DNA of 64,000 bases from CAVTWH01 sp963794685. Lineage in GTDB: Bacteria > Actinomycetota > Actinomycetes > Mycobacteriales > Micromonosporaceae. The position numbers and the translations under genes are program-made. Below, one piece after another: positions 53,351 through 61,826 of the stretch. The stretch lies in assembly GCA_963794685.1 (NCBI GenBank), contig CAWCFK010000018.1:496001-560000 (forward strand), given 5' to 3'. Within the stretch, counting starts at the first letter, position 1. Every line of letters begins with the position of its first letter. A model generated the notes under the pieces. That model made no database searches. It had not been told where the DNA came from and saw only the letters and a list, made by a program, of their open reading frames with translations.

Positions 53351-54109
53351 ATGACGGAGCACGGCGACGAGGTAGAAGCGGACAACGCGACGAAGCACCG
53401 GTGGCCGGTGCGCCGGATCGCGCCGTACGCGATCGCGGTGCTGGTCGCCGCGCTGACCGTCGCCCTGGTGCTGGCCGGTCGAGGGCTGGCCGGCCACGAC
53501 ACGCCGCCCGAACCACTCACCGCGCCGGTCGCCAACTCGACGGCCGCGGGCAGCCCGGAACCCGCGCCCAGCACGGCGAGACCGACCCCGAGCCGGACTG
53601 CCAGCCGCACGCCGACCCCGGCCGCCACCCGCCCGCCGCGTACCCCCACAGCCAGTCCGACGCCGACCCTGCCGGCCGCGCCGGGCGCCGCCAGAACGGG
53701 CAGGTTCACCTCGCCCAGCGGGCTGTGCCTGGACGACAACGGGGCGACGTCGGCCGACGGCAACCGGATCCAGGTGTGGGGCTGCAACACCACCGCCGCG
53801 CAGGTCTTCACGCTGGCCACCGACGGCACCCTGCAGGTGGTCGGCAAGTGCCTGCGGGTGGCGGGGACCGAGCTGGCGGCCGGTGCGGCGGTGGAGTTGT
53901 TCACCTGCGCCGCCGGTGCGCCGGCCCAGCAGTGGCGGCTGCTGCCCAGCGGCACGCTGGTCCTCGCCGCCGGCGCCGCCGGCCGCTGGCTGTGCCTGGC
54001 GAACCCGGGGACCAGCATCATCGCCGGTACCCGGGCGCTGGTGCAGTCCTGCGGCGCGGACCCGTGGCATCCCACGGACACGGCCGTACGCTGGGAATTC
54101 TCCGGCTGA
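53351..54109 (+). CDS. membrane-anchored ricin-type beta-trefoil protein
   Basis: Protein of 252 residues: a short cytosolic head, one helix (APYAIAVLVAALTVALVLAG, about 25-45), a Pro/Thr/Ser linker (about 55-115) and a C-terminal RICIN domain with the trefoil repeats GLCLDDNGATSADGNRIQVW, KCLRVAGTELAAGAAVELFT and AGRWLCLANPGT. QxW-like elements (AQQWRL, VRWEFSG) are present. ATG 53351 is used. It likely binds sugars at the cell surface. There is no linked catalytic domain. Confidence 0.88.
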   Translation: MTEHGDEVEADNATKHRWPVRRIAPYAIAVLVAALTVALVLAGRGLAGHDTPPEPLTAPVANSTAAGSPEPAPSTARPTPSRTASRTPTPAATRPPRTPTASPTPTLPAAPGAARTGRFTSPSGLCLDDNGATSADGNRIQVWGCNTTAAQVFTLATDGTLQVVGKCLRVAGTELAAGAAVELFTCAAGAPAQQWRLLPSGTLVLAAGAAGRWLCLANPGTSIIAGTRALVQSCGADPWHPTDTAVRWEFSG

Positions 54110-54181
54110 GCCGGGGCAACACCGACCACCCTGCGGGTCCGGTGGAGTTTGCCGCCCGCTGACCCGGGGAACGGGTAGAGC

Positions 54182-55084
54182 ATGACATCCTCCGAGGCCA
54201 GTGGCCCTGCCGTAGCCGGATCGAGCCCTCAGCCGACGGGCGGGTCGGCCAGCGCTGGTGCGGGGAAGGCGAAAGCGGCCGGTCGTGGGGCGGCGCAGCG
54301 GGCTCGCAACAGCCGCACCCTGACCGTCACCACCCGCGCGGGCCTGGCCTGCTACGGCGTGGTGCACCTGCTGATCGCCTGGCTGGCGGTGCAGATCGCG
54401 GTCGGTCGCGGCGGCGAGGAGGGCGACCAGTCGGGCGCCTTCCACCTGCTCGCCCGGCAGCCGGGCGGTCGGGCGCTGCTGCTGGTCGTGGTCGTCGGGC
54501 TGGCCGCCATGACGGTGTGGCAGCTGCTGCTCGCCGTGGTCGGGTACGCCGAGGAGGACGGCTGGCGCAAATGGGCGCAGCGGGCCGGCTCGGTGGCCCG
54601 CGCCGTGGTGTACGGCTTCCTGGCGGTCAGCGCCGCGAAAGTGGCGGTGGCCGGCGGCAGTTCCAGCGCCGGCAAGCAGGAGAACGCCACCGCAGGCGTA
54701 CTCGGCATGACCGGTGGCCGGTTCCTGGTCATCCTGGCCGCCCTGGTGGTCTGCGGACTCGGTGTTGGACTGACGGTCTACGGGCTGACCAGGGCGTTCG
54801 AGAAGAAGCTGGATACCGGGAGGATGAGCGCCGGGACGCGCCGCGCGGCCCGGATCCTCGGCTCGGTCGGTTACGCCACCAAGGGCGTCGCGTACGCGAT
54901 CGTCGGGCTGCTGCTCTTCCTGGCCGCCGTCCAGTACGACCCGGAGAAGGCCCGCGGACTGGACGCTGCGCTGCGCACCACTGCCGCGAAGCCCTACGGC
55001 GGCGTGCTGCTCGCCCTGATCGCACTGGGTTTCGCCGCGTTCGGCGCGTACTGCTTCGTCCAGGCCCGCCACCGCAAGGTTTGA
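54182..55084 (+). CDS. DUF1206 membrane protein
   Basis: Protein of 300 residues with six membrane helices in three repeated pairs, each starting with a motif like RAGLACYGVVHLLIAWLAVQ, RAGSVARAVVYGFLAVSAAK and SVGYATKGVAYAIVGLLLFL. This is the DUF1206 triple repeat, of unknown function. The N-terminal 40 residues are Ser/Gly/Ala/Lys-rich and cytosolic. ATG 54182. It stands alone, 72 bases after the ricin gene on the same strand. Confidence 0.9.
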   Translation: MTSSEASGPAVAGSSPQPTGGSASAGAGKAKAAGRGAAQRARNSRTLTVTTRAGLACYGVVHLLIAWLAVQIAVGRGGEEGDQSGAFHLLARQPGGRALLLVVVVGLAAMTVWQLLLAVVGYAEEDGWRKWAQRAGSVARAVVYGFLAVSAAKVAVAGGSSSAGKQENATAGVLGMTGGRFLVILAALVVCGLGVGLTVYGLTRAFEKKLDTGRMSAGTRRAARILGSVGYATKGVAYAIVGLLLFLAAVQYDPEKARGLDAALRTTAAKPYGGVLLALIALGFAAFGAYCFVQARHRKV

Positions 55085-55257
55085 CGCGGCGCTGTCGACC
55101 CGCATGCGGTCTCACCTGGATGGAGTCCCCGCGGGGCTACGGCCGGGCCGGGCACGGTATGCCGCACAATGCTCAGTGGGAGTTGCCGCGATCGTGATTT
55201 GGCGCCCGTGCCGGCCCGGTGGTCTGCTCCCACGAGCGCACGACGAAGGGCCTTTCG

Positions 55258-55436
55258 ATGACCGCCACTGCCCATCAGATCGCCGACACGCTCAACCGTG
55301 CCTTCGACGAGCCGTCGATGACGATGCCGATCCTGCTCGCGGACGTGATCCCGACGGCCGCACCGAGCGGTGGGCCGTCAGCAGCACCAGGGAGGTGACC
55401 GCATCCGATCAGCGGCGTCTGACGAAGACTCAGTAG
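55258..55436 (+). pseudogene. small hypothetical protein, probably frameshifted
   Basis: ATG 55258 opens MTATAHQIADTLNRAFDEPS, then MTMPILLADVIP. In this frame it ends at TGA 55396-55398 after low-complexity residues. Adding one C at about 55353 continues into DGRTERWAVSSTREVTASDQ and ends at TAG 55436, a more protein-like product of 59 residues. No family is recognised. The helical head and acidic/basic mix could suit a small regulator. Upstream lies GAAGGGCC at ribosome-site distance. Confidence 0.45.
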
Positions 55437-55520
55437 CTCCGGTCGTCGGCCCCTCGCCGCCGCGCGGCCCATGGTATGGGCGGGGTAGTTCCGGTTGGGC
55501 CGTGCCACCGCCACGTCGCA

Positions 55521-55546
55521 GGCCCCGGCGCACCTGCGCCGGGGCC
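55521..55546 (+). terminator. GC-rich hairpin upstream of the SpoIIE-type phosphatase gene
   Basis: Eleven-base perfect stem GGCCCCGGCGC and complement with loop ACCT. It lies 85 bases past the small gene and about 80 bases before the phosphatase gene, so it probably ends the former. Confidence 0.65.
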
Positions 55547-55626
55547 AGGGTACAGGTGGGGTCGGCGGCGAGGACAGCGGTGACGGGCTGCGCTGGCGCA
55601 GGCCCGGGTTCCGTATGCTGCCGGGC

Positions 55627-56889
55627 GTGGACCACAGTGATGCATCGGTACTGGCTGCCGTGTTGAAGGCGGCGGAGGATGCGTCGCCGGTGGACGCCGT
55701 CGAGGCGGTCACCCGGGTGGTCGGCAGGGCGCTGCGGGCGCGGACGGTGTCGTTCCTGATCGCGGACCTGGGTGGCCGGGCGCTGGTCCGGCTGGCGTAC
55801 GTGCCGCTCGACGACGGCACAGACACAACCGACCTGCATCGTGGCGAGGAGGTCGCCACGGTGATGCCGTTCGACGGCGGGATCCACGAACAGGCGCTGC
55901 GCACCCAGGCGGTCCAGGTCCAAGCCGGGCCGGCCGGGTGGACGGTGTGGGCGCCGGTGACCGAACGCGGTGAGGCGATCGGGCTGCTCGAGCTGACGCT
56001 CCCGGCAGAGCCCGACCCGCGGGCGCTGGCCGAGATCAGGCAGACCGCGCACCTGCTGTCATTCGTCGTGATTGCCAACCGCCGCCACACCGACCTGTTT
56101 GAGTGGGGACAGCGCACCACGCCGTTCACCCTGTCCGCGGAAATCCAGCGCCGGCTGCTGCCCGCCGCGTTCACCTGCGAGGCCGGCGCGTTCACCCTGT
56201 CCGGGTGGCTCGAACCCGCGGCAAGCGTCGGCGGAGACACCTTCGACTACAGCCTTGCCCGCGACGTGCTGCACTTCAGCGTCACCGACGCGATGGGCCA
56301 CGGCATCGCCAGCTCGTTGACCGCGACGCTGGGCGTGGGCAGCCTGCGCAACAGCCGCCGCCGCGGACACACCTTGACGGAGCAGGCCGACGCCGCCAAC
56401 ACCGCGGTCACCGAACACGCCGGCCACGCCAGCACCTTCCTGACCGCGGTCCTCGGCCGGATCGACCTGCCCACCGGCGCGTGCCAGCTGCTCAACGCGG
56501 GGCACCTGCCGCCGCTGCTCGTCCGCGACGGTGAGGCGGAGCCGGTGCAGCTTCCCCGCAACTTCCCCCTGGGCATGCTCCCCAACCCGACGTACCACAC
56601 CGGCGAGGTCACGCTGCTACCTGGCGACCGGCTGGTCATGATTACCGACGGGATGCGCGAACGACAAGCAGCGACCCTGGATCTGGCCGCGGAACTCCGG
56701 CTGCTGACGGAGCTGCACCCACGTGAAGCTGCCCGCGCCCTGGCCGACGCGGTACTGCAGCTGGCCGGCCCCACCCTGGCCGATGACGCCACCCTCATGA
56801 TCATCGACTGGTACGGCGGGCACGGACAGGTCCGGCGCAGTTCAGCCGGCGCCGACCCGGAACGCGCCAGCGCACCCCTCAACGATTGA
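55627..56889 (+). CDS. SpoIIE-type PP2C serine phosphatase with GAF-like sensor
   Basis: Protein of 420 residues. The first half (about 1-150) looks like a GAF domain (TVSFLIADLGGRALVRLAYV and IHEQALRTQAVQVQAGPAGW). The second half is a PP2C/SpoIIE phosphatase with metal aspartates in ASVGGDTFDYSL, SVTDAMGHGIASSL and LADDATLMIIDW. GTG 55627 is used. ATG 55615 is equally possible. It probably dephosphorylates the STAS antagonist whose gene ends eight bases away on the other strand. Confidence 0.9.
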   Translation: MDHSDASVLAAVLKAAEDASPVDAVEAVTRVVGRALRARTVSFLIADLGGRALVRLAYVPLDDGTDTTDLHRGEEVATVMPFDGGIHEQALRTQAVQVQAGPAGWTVWAPVTERGEAIGLLELTLPAEPDPRALAEIRQTAHLLSFVVIANRRHTDLFEWGQRTTPFTLSAEIQRRLLPAAFTCEAGAFTLSGWLEPAASVGGDTFDYSLARDVLHFSVTDAMGHGIASSLTATLGVGSLRNSRRRGHTLTEQADAANTAVTEHAGHASTFLTAVLGRIDLPTGACQLLNAGHLPPLLVRDGEAEPVQLPRNFPLGMLPNPTYHTGEVTLLPGDRLVMITDGMRERQAATLDLAAELRLLTELHPREAARALADAVLQLAGPTLADDATLMIIDWYGGHGQVRRSSAGADPERASAPLND

Positions 56890-56897
56890 ACAGCCGG

Positions 56898-57272
56898 TCA
56901 CCCATCCGGGTGGTCGTCCGCCAGCTCCTCCTCGGCTGCTTCGACGCTGTCGTAGATGCTGACCAGGCGATCCACCGATGTCAGCTCGAACACCCTGAGT
57001 GCCAACGGCTGGACCGCGGCCAGGCACAGTCGTCCCGCGCGGCGGTGCAGTTCCTTGTACACCGACACGATCGCGCCCAACGCGCTGGAGTCGACGAACC
57101 GCACAGCGGCAAGGTCCAGGACGATCGTGCTGGCGCCCTCGTCCATGACGTGCTGCAGGAACGCCCGCAGCTCCGGCGCCGTCGCCAGGTCCAGCTCACC
57201 GCCCACCAGCACGACCGTGCAACCACGACCCGGCCGAGTCGCCAACGACACCCCCGCCGGCCCGGCCATCAC
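56898..57272 (-). CDS. STAS-domain anti-sigma factor antagonist
   Basis: Protein of 124 residues of the SpoIIAA/RsbV family. The phosphorylatable serine is in VRFVDSSALGAIVSVYKELH, and the fold is complete (VVLVGGELDLATAPELRAFL, RLCLAAVQPLALRVFELTSV). The start is GTG 57272 or ATG 57269. It is convergent with the SpoIIE-type phosphatase, its likely eraser. The 213 bases upstream to the TetR gene hold no gene I can support. Confidence 0.93.
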   Translation of the reverse strand: MMAGPAGVSLATRPGRGCTVVLVGGELDLATAPELRAFLQHVMDEGASTIVLDLAAVRFVDSSALGAIVSVYKELHRRAGRLCLAAVQPLALRVFELTSVDRLVSIYDSVEAAEEELADDHPDG

Positions 57273-57485
57273 GGGCGCCCGAACGGACAGCGCCCGACGT
57301 CGCCACCACAGCCACCGGACCTGGTCATCCCTGCCATCGCATGTCCTCCCGCATCACCGGACCCGTATGGTCACGTGCCCGGCCGGGGTGTAGAGCCCAC
57401 CGGATCGCCGCACAGCCGCCGTGAAAACCGCCTCGAAGTGCTGACGATACCGTGGACAGCTTGCCGGACACCTGGACCCGGCCGA

Positions 57486-58079
57486 TCACTCGCGAGGGCG
57501 GCGAGCCGGTGCGGTGGTAGGCCGGTGTACCAGGGTGGCCAGCACCTCGTCGGCATAGTGGGAGCGGGCCGGGCCGGTCGCTGGCAGCAGGTCGGGCGCG
57601 CTGCGCAGCAGTTGCAGGTGGCCGAGGTAGGCGCTGTAGGCGAGCAGGGCCCGGCGGCGGGCTTCGGCCGCCGGGAACCCGAGCTGGCGGAACAGGGTGG
57701 TGACGTAGCCGAGTCGTTGGCCGGTGACCTCGGCCAGCGCGGGGGCCACCAACGGGTGGTCGGCGTGGGCCAGCAGCGGCAGGTCCGCCCCGGTGTTCGC
57801 CTGCGCGCTGAAGACCTGGCTGAACAGCTGCCGCAGGCGGACCTCGGGGGCTGCCCCGGTGGCCTCCAGCGCTTCGATGACGGCCGTGGTGCTGGCCTGC
57901 CGCCACAGGTTCAGGGCGGCGGCGATCAGCTCGTCGCGGGTACGGAAGTGCCAGTAGAAGCTGCCCTTGGTGGTGCCGAGGCGGCTGGCCAACGGCTCCA
58001 CCGCGACGGCGGCGAGGCCGCCGGTGGTGAGCGCCGCCAGCGCGGCCCGCGCCCAGTCGTCACGGCTCAGTCTCGCCAT
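57486..58079 (-). CDS. TetR-family regulator
   Basis: Repressor of 197 residues: helix-turn-helix VEPLASRLGTTKGSFYWHFR with TRDELIAAALNLW, then a helical ligand domain. ATG 58079 is chosen because the upstream in-frame region overlaps the operator. It is divergent from the SRPBCC-like gene at 58133. The two share the palindrome-rich region 58086-58123, so the regulator likely controls both. Confidence 0.92.
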   Translation of the reverse strand: MARLSRDDWARAALAALTTGGLAAVAVEPLASRLGTTKGSFYWHFRTRDELIAAALNLWRQASTTAVIEALEATGAAPEVRLRQLFSQVFSAQANTGADLPLLAHADHPLVAPALAEVTGQRLGYVTTLFRQLGFPAAEARRRALLAYSAYLGHLQLLRSAPDLLPATGPARSHYADEVLATLVHRPTTAPARRPRE

Positions 58080-58085
58080 GCTCAG

Positions 58086-58123
58086 TACGCTAGCGTATGG
58101 TCGAACCATACGCGAGCGTATGG
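58086..58123. promoter_or_regulatory. overlapping palindromic TetR operators in a divergent promoter
   Basis: TACGCTAGCGTA (58086-58097) is a perfect palindrome overlapping CGTATGGT-CGA-ACCATACG (58094-58112), a perfect eight-base inverted repeat. A third half site GCGTATGG follows at 58116. The cluster occupies the whole gap between the two divergent start codons. Confidence 0.85.
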
Positions 58124-58132
58124 GGGATCATC

Positions 58133-58666
58133 ATGGCACTTCTGGACTTTGCCCGTTCCTGGCACGCCACCCCGGCCGAGCGCGCCGCGGACTATCCGGC
58201 GCACCGCTACGCCACCGCGCCGTACCGGTCGCTACTGCGGGCGGTCGACATCGCCGCGCCACCGGCCGTCGTGTACCGCTGGCTGTGCCAGCTGAAGGTG
58301 GCCCCGTACAGCTACGACTGGATCGACAACCCGGGCCGACGCAGCCCGCGCACGCTGACCCCGGGGGTGGACCGGCTGGCGGTGGGGGAGCGGGTGATGA
58401 CGATCTTCCGGCTGGTGGAGTTCGTGCCGGACCGGCAGTTGACCGTGGTCGCGCGGTCCCGGGCGCGGGCAGTATTCGGCCCACTGGCCATCACCTACCA
58501 GGTCAGTCCCACCGCCACCGGCAGCCGGCTGGTCTGCTGCGTGGACCACACCTCCCGCAGCTGGCCCGGTCGGCGCCGGGCGGACCTGCTGGCCGTGGGT
58601 GACCTGGTGATGATGCGCCGGCAACTACTGAACCTGCGGGCGCTGGCCGAAGCGCCTGCGGCTTGA
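58133..58666 (+). CDS. SRPBCC-like hypothetical protein
   Basis: Cytosolic protein of 177 residues. Segments VDIAAPPAVVYRWLCQLKVA, GERVMTIFRLVEFVPDRQLT and GSRLVCCVDHTSRSW follow the Bet v 1/START-like (SRPBCC) pattern of an early AAP-x-VW helix and curved sheet, suggesting binding of a hydrophobic ligand. ATG 58133 has GGGGGA upstream. It is divergent from and probably repressed by the adjacent TetR. Ligand unknown. Confidence 0.82.
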   Translation: MALLDFARSWHATPAERAADYPAHRYATAPYRSLLRAVDIAAPPAVVYRWLCQLKVAPYSYDWIDNPGRRSPRTLTPGVDRLAVGERVMTIFRLVEFVPDRQLTVVARSRARAVFGPLAITYQVSPTATGSRLVCCVDHTSRSWPGRRRADLLAVGDLVMMRRQLLNLRALAEAPAA

Positions 58667-58703
58667 CCCCGGGGGTGGCGCGTCGGTCGCCGCCACCCCG
58701 GGG
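58667..58703. terminator. bidirectional terminator
   Basis: CCCCGGGGGTGGCG and CGCCACCCCGGGG form a near-perfect GC stem between the convergent SRPBCC-like and MmpS-like lipoprotein genes. Confidence 0.75.
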
Positions 58704-58709
58704 CCCGGG

Positions 58710-59642
58710 TCAGGTGAGCTTGTAGGTCTCCGTGCAGAACGTCAGCATGCCCGCGCTGCCCTGCATAATGACCTTGCCGTCCACCGCGATCGTGCAGTTG
58801 ACCTGGCTGGTGAAGTCGCGTGCGTTGGTGGTGGCGGAGATGCTCAGCGGCAGGCTGTCCTCGGTCGAGGTGAGCCCGAACGGAATGTCGATCTTCCACG
58901 GCAGCTTGGCGCCCTTGACGCTGCTGCCGTCGATGTCGTTCGGCTGGTCGGCGATGAACGGTAGGTAGTTGATGTCCGCCGTGCCGGGGCCGGTGACCGT
59001 GTACGTGATCACGTGGGTACGGCCGGTGTCCTGACTGCCCAGGTCGGGTACCCGGGTCAGCAGCAGGGCGACCAGGTCGGCGACCGCCTGCTTGGGATCG
59101 GCCGCCGGCTTCTTCTGGGCGGGCTGGACCGCCAGCTCGACCAGGAAGGCCCCCCGCCGGGCGACGGCCACATACAGCGGGAACTCCGTAGTGCCCAGCG
59201 GGTCGAGGTCGGCGTAGCTTTCGTCCGCCCCCTTCACCACCCCGGTCACCTCCTGCGAGGTGAAGCCGTTCTCCTTGAGGTTGGCGCTGTCCCGGTCGTG
59301 GTTGCGCTTGAAGACCAGCTTGGCGGCCTCGGCCGTGGGCTGCAGGTAGAGGTTGAGCTTGTTGCCGATCAGGTAGCTGCAGAACACCGAGTTGGCCGCG
59401 TCCGAAGTGCGCCGTTCCTCCAGCGGGGTGTCCAGTCCGTTCTTGGCGTAGTCGGCCGTGACCAGCAGGTCGCACATGTTCTCGCCGAGCTGGCCGTTCT
59501 CCGCCTGCGGCCAGCCGCCCTTGGGTGGTCCACCGGCGGATGCCGAGCTGTCGTCCTTCGGCCCGCAGGCGGCCAGCGCCAGCAGGCAGCCGAGCGCGGC
59601 CAGGCCGGCGGTGAAGCGTTGGTATCTATGGGATCGAGCCAT
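58710..59642 (-). CDS. lipoprotein with MmpS-like C-terminal domain
   Basis: Exported lipoprotein of 310 residues. The signal LAALGCLLALAAC has lipobox LAAC near residue 25. The middle (CDLLVTADYAKNGLDTP, SVFCSYLIGNKLNLYLQ) resembles DUF3558-type lipoproteins. The C-terminal strand-rich part (HVITYTVTGPGTADINYLPF, QVNCTIAVDGKVIMQGSAG) resembles the Ig-like MmpS domain that accompanies MmpL exporters. ATG 59642 follows GGGGAGGACAG. The MMPL gene of this window is 30 kb away. Function unknown. Confidence 0.85.
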   Translation of the reverse strand: MARSHRYQRFTAGLAALGCLLALAACGPKDDSSASAGGPPKGGWPQAENGQLGENMCDLLVTADYAKNGLDTPLEERRTSDAANSVFCSYLIGNKLNLYLQPTAEAAKLVFKRNHDRDSANLKENGFTSQEVTGVVKGADESYADLDPLGTTEFPLYVAVARRGAFLVELAVQPAQKKPAADPKQAVADLVALLLTRVPDLGSQDTGRTHVITYTVTGPGTADINYLPFIADQPNDIDGSSVKGAKLPWKIDIPFGLTSTEDSLPLSISATTNARDFTSQVNCTIAVDGKVIMQGSAGMLTFCTETYKLT

Positions 59643-59846
59643 GGTCTGTCTGTCCTCCCCGTGAGTACGCGACCGTCGTGGTCGCACAGCGACGAATCTG
59701 GATACCAGAGTCGCCAACCCCGGGGCAAACTTGACAACTCTCCACATCGGACGCAGCGGCGCCGCGCGATAACCGTTGGTACAAAGCCGATTCCACCCCA
59801 GCGAACGGTGACCGTCCCGCCACCGTCAGTGGACTCATCCGGCGGT

Positions 59847-59888
59847 GCGCCGGTGCCCGACCCCACGCGGGGCGTCGGGCACCGGCGC
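59847..59888 (-). terminator. strong terminator after the CBM2 gene
   Basis: Fifteen-base perfect stem GCGCCGGTGCCCGAC and complement with a 12-base loop, five bases beyond the stop codon of the CBM2 protein. The remaining 200 bases to the MmpS-like gene hold its promoter and no other feature I can name. Confidence 0.85.
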
Positions 59889-59893
59889 GGCGG

Positions 59894-61156
59894 TCAGCAG
59901 CCGGACCGGCTGGAACCGACCACCACATCGTCGAACCACAGCGTGTCGGCGCCGTCGCCGTACGCCTCCCAGCCCAGCCGCAGGTCGGTCAGGCTCGGCC
60001 GCCAGTTGGTCCGGGACAGCCACTGCCGGTCGACGTCCGCGGTGGCCACCCCGTCCTCGCGCAGGCCGTTGACGGCCGTCCCGTTCAACCAGGTGTCGAT
60101 GGTCCCGGCCGAGCCGTTGACGAGCAGTTCCACGCAGCTCCACTGGTTGACCGGCAGCGGCGCGGACAGCGACACGCCGGTCGGTGACTGCTCCGGCAGG
60201 GTGGCGTCGTCGGACTGCCGGTTGAACTGCAGTGCTCCGTTCTGCCCACCCATCCGCAGGTCGTTGCCGCCGTCGTTGGCGTCGCGCATGGCCAGGAAGG
60301 TGACGTGCTGGGTCGGCAGCGCGGTGGTGTGCCGCACGTAGAACCGCACGTACCAGACCGGGCCGACGCCGGCCAGGCTGGCGGTGGGGGTGACGAAGAC
60401 GTGGTTGCAGTAGTTGGCGGCGCCGTTGATCCGCAGCGACTTCCCGCCGCTGTGCGCGGTCGCGGTGTCCACGGTGGCGGTCCCGCTGCCCTGGCAGTTC
60501 GGGTAGCTGGGTTGCCACGAGCCGCTCGGGGTACCCGCTGCCAGGCTCTCGAAGCCGTCGCAGAGCACCGCGCTGCCGCAGCCGCCGGGCGGCGACGAGG
60601 AGGAGCTCGCCGACGGCGAGACCGAGGCGGACCTGGACGGCGAGACCGACGCGGAGGCCGACCGGGACGGCGAGGCCGAGGCGGAGGCGGAGGCGCTGCG
60701 CGACGGCGACGCGGACGCCGACGCCGACGGGCTGCTGGTGGCGGCGCAACCGGAGCCGGTGACGGTCAGATCGGTGGGGGACGGGTCGCTCCCCGACCAG
60801 GTGCCCTGCACCCCGAACTCGACCGTGGCATTGGGCTGGATGTCGCCGTTGTAGGCCGCATTGACCGCGGTGACCGCCGTGCCGGCCTGGCTGACCTGGG
60901 CGTTCCACGACGAGGTGAGCTTCTGGCCGGCCGGGTAGGTCCAGTTGACCTGCCAGCCGTGCACGGCCGTGGCGCCGGCCACCACGTCGACGTAGCCGAC
61001 GAAACCACCCGGCCACTCATTGACGCGGTAGCTCACCTGGCAGCCGGCGGCTGCCCCGGCCGGGGGTGCGGTGGCGAGCGCGATCAGGGCAGTGCCGCCG
61101 ACGACCACGGCGGCGGCGAGGCCGGCGCCGAGTGCGCGGAAACGGACGGAAGACAT
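59894..61156 (-). CDS. secreted CBM2 protein with concanavalin-like C-terminal domain
   Basis: Exported protein of 420 residues: signal peptide to about residue 35 (APPAGAAA), CBM2 (CQVSYRVNEWPGGFVGYVDV, GWQVNWTYPAGQKLTSSWNA), a Ser/Ala/Pro linker of about 60 residues with SPSRSAS repeats, and a C-terminal domain of about 210 residues (VLCDGFESLAAGTPSGSW, VWYVRFYVRHTTALPTQHVT, WFDDVVVGSS) that looks like a jelly-roll of the LamG/polysaccharide-lyase type. Cys pairs flank the domain. ATG 61156 has GGAGG. It binds cellulose. Whether it cleaves a glycan is not clear from the sequence. Confidence 0.87.
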   Translation of the reverse strand: MSSVRFRALGAGLAAAVVVGGTALIALATAPPAGAAAGCQVSYRVNEWPGGFVGYVDVVAGATAVHGWQVNWTYPAGQKLTSSWNAQVSQAGTAVTAVNAAYNGDIQPNATVEFGVQGTWSGSDPSPTDLTVTGSGCAATSSPSASASASPSRSASASASASPSRSASASVSPSRSASVSPSASSSSSPPGGCGSAVLCDGFESLAAGTPSGSWQPSYPNCQGSGTATVDTATAHSGGKSLRINGAANYCNHVFVTPTASLAGVGPVWYVRFYVRHTTALPTQHVTFLAMRDANDGGNDLRMGGQNGALQFNRQSDDATLPEQSPTGVSLSAPLPVNQWSCVELLVNGSAGTIDTWLNGTAVNGLREDGVATADVDRQWLSRTNWRPSLTDLRLGWEAYGDGADTLWFDDVVVGSSRSGC

Positions 61157-61342
61157 GCGGGGGTACCTCCGGGCGAAGAGCACAGTGGTGCACACTGCCC
61201 GGACCGGCACAGTCTCGGCCAGTACCCGATCACATGCAAGCCGGTCGATGAGTCTGATCCGGTGCGGTCCCGGTGAGCGGGCATCGCCGCACGCCAACCG
61301 ACACCCACCGGTCGCCGCAGGGCGTGGAATTTGCCCGGCCGC

Positions 61343-61696
61343 TCAGCCGGCGGCGGGCACCCCGGTGGACAGGTAGTCGAGCATTCCGGTGAGCTCGAGG
61401 ACCTGGCGCACCGGCCCCTTGGCGCCGACCACCCGGTAGCCGCGGCCGGCCTGCTCGGCCTGCTGGTACCCGAGGACGAACTCGCGTAGCCCGGTGGAGT
61501 CGACGAACGTCAGTCCGGACAGCTCCAACTCCACCGCGGGACCCTCGCCGAGCGCCTTGCTGACGGCCTGGCCGAGCAGGTGCGCGTTGGACAGGTCGAT
61601 GTATCCGGCGAGCGCCAGCCGGAAGACGCCGTCGTCGGTGGACCGGGTGATGGTCAGACCGGCAGGCTCTTCTCCGGGCGCGCTGTCTCGGTCCAT
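61343..61696 (-). CDS. STAS-domain anti-sigma factor antagonist
   Basis: Second STAS protein, 117 residues, with the phosphosite serine/threonine in LTFVDSTGLREFVLGYQQAE and the strand VFRLALAGYIDLSNAHLLGQ. ATG 61696 follows GGGAGGGG. It lies downstream of and on the same strand as a GAF-SpoIIE phosphatase gene (130-base gap), a classic partner-switch arrangement that lacks a kinase gene here. Confidence 0.92.
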   Translation of the reverse strand: MDRDSAPGEEPAGLTITRSTDDGVFRLALAGYIDLSNAHLLGQAVSKALGEGPAVELELSGLTFVDSTGLREFVLGYQQAEQAGRGYRVVGAKGPVRQVLELTGMLDYLSTGVPAAG

Positions 61697-61826
61697 GACA
61701 CCCCTCCCGTGGTTGTGACGCCGGCAACCGGACGAGCATATCGGTTGCGGCCGACAAACCTGACTCCGCGGCACACCCCAGGTCTGACCCGCCGTCAGCC
61801 CGTGGCGGCCGACGACGGCGCGGCCG

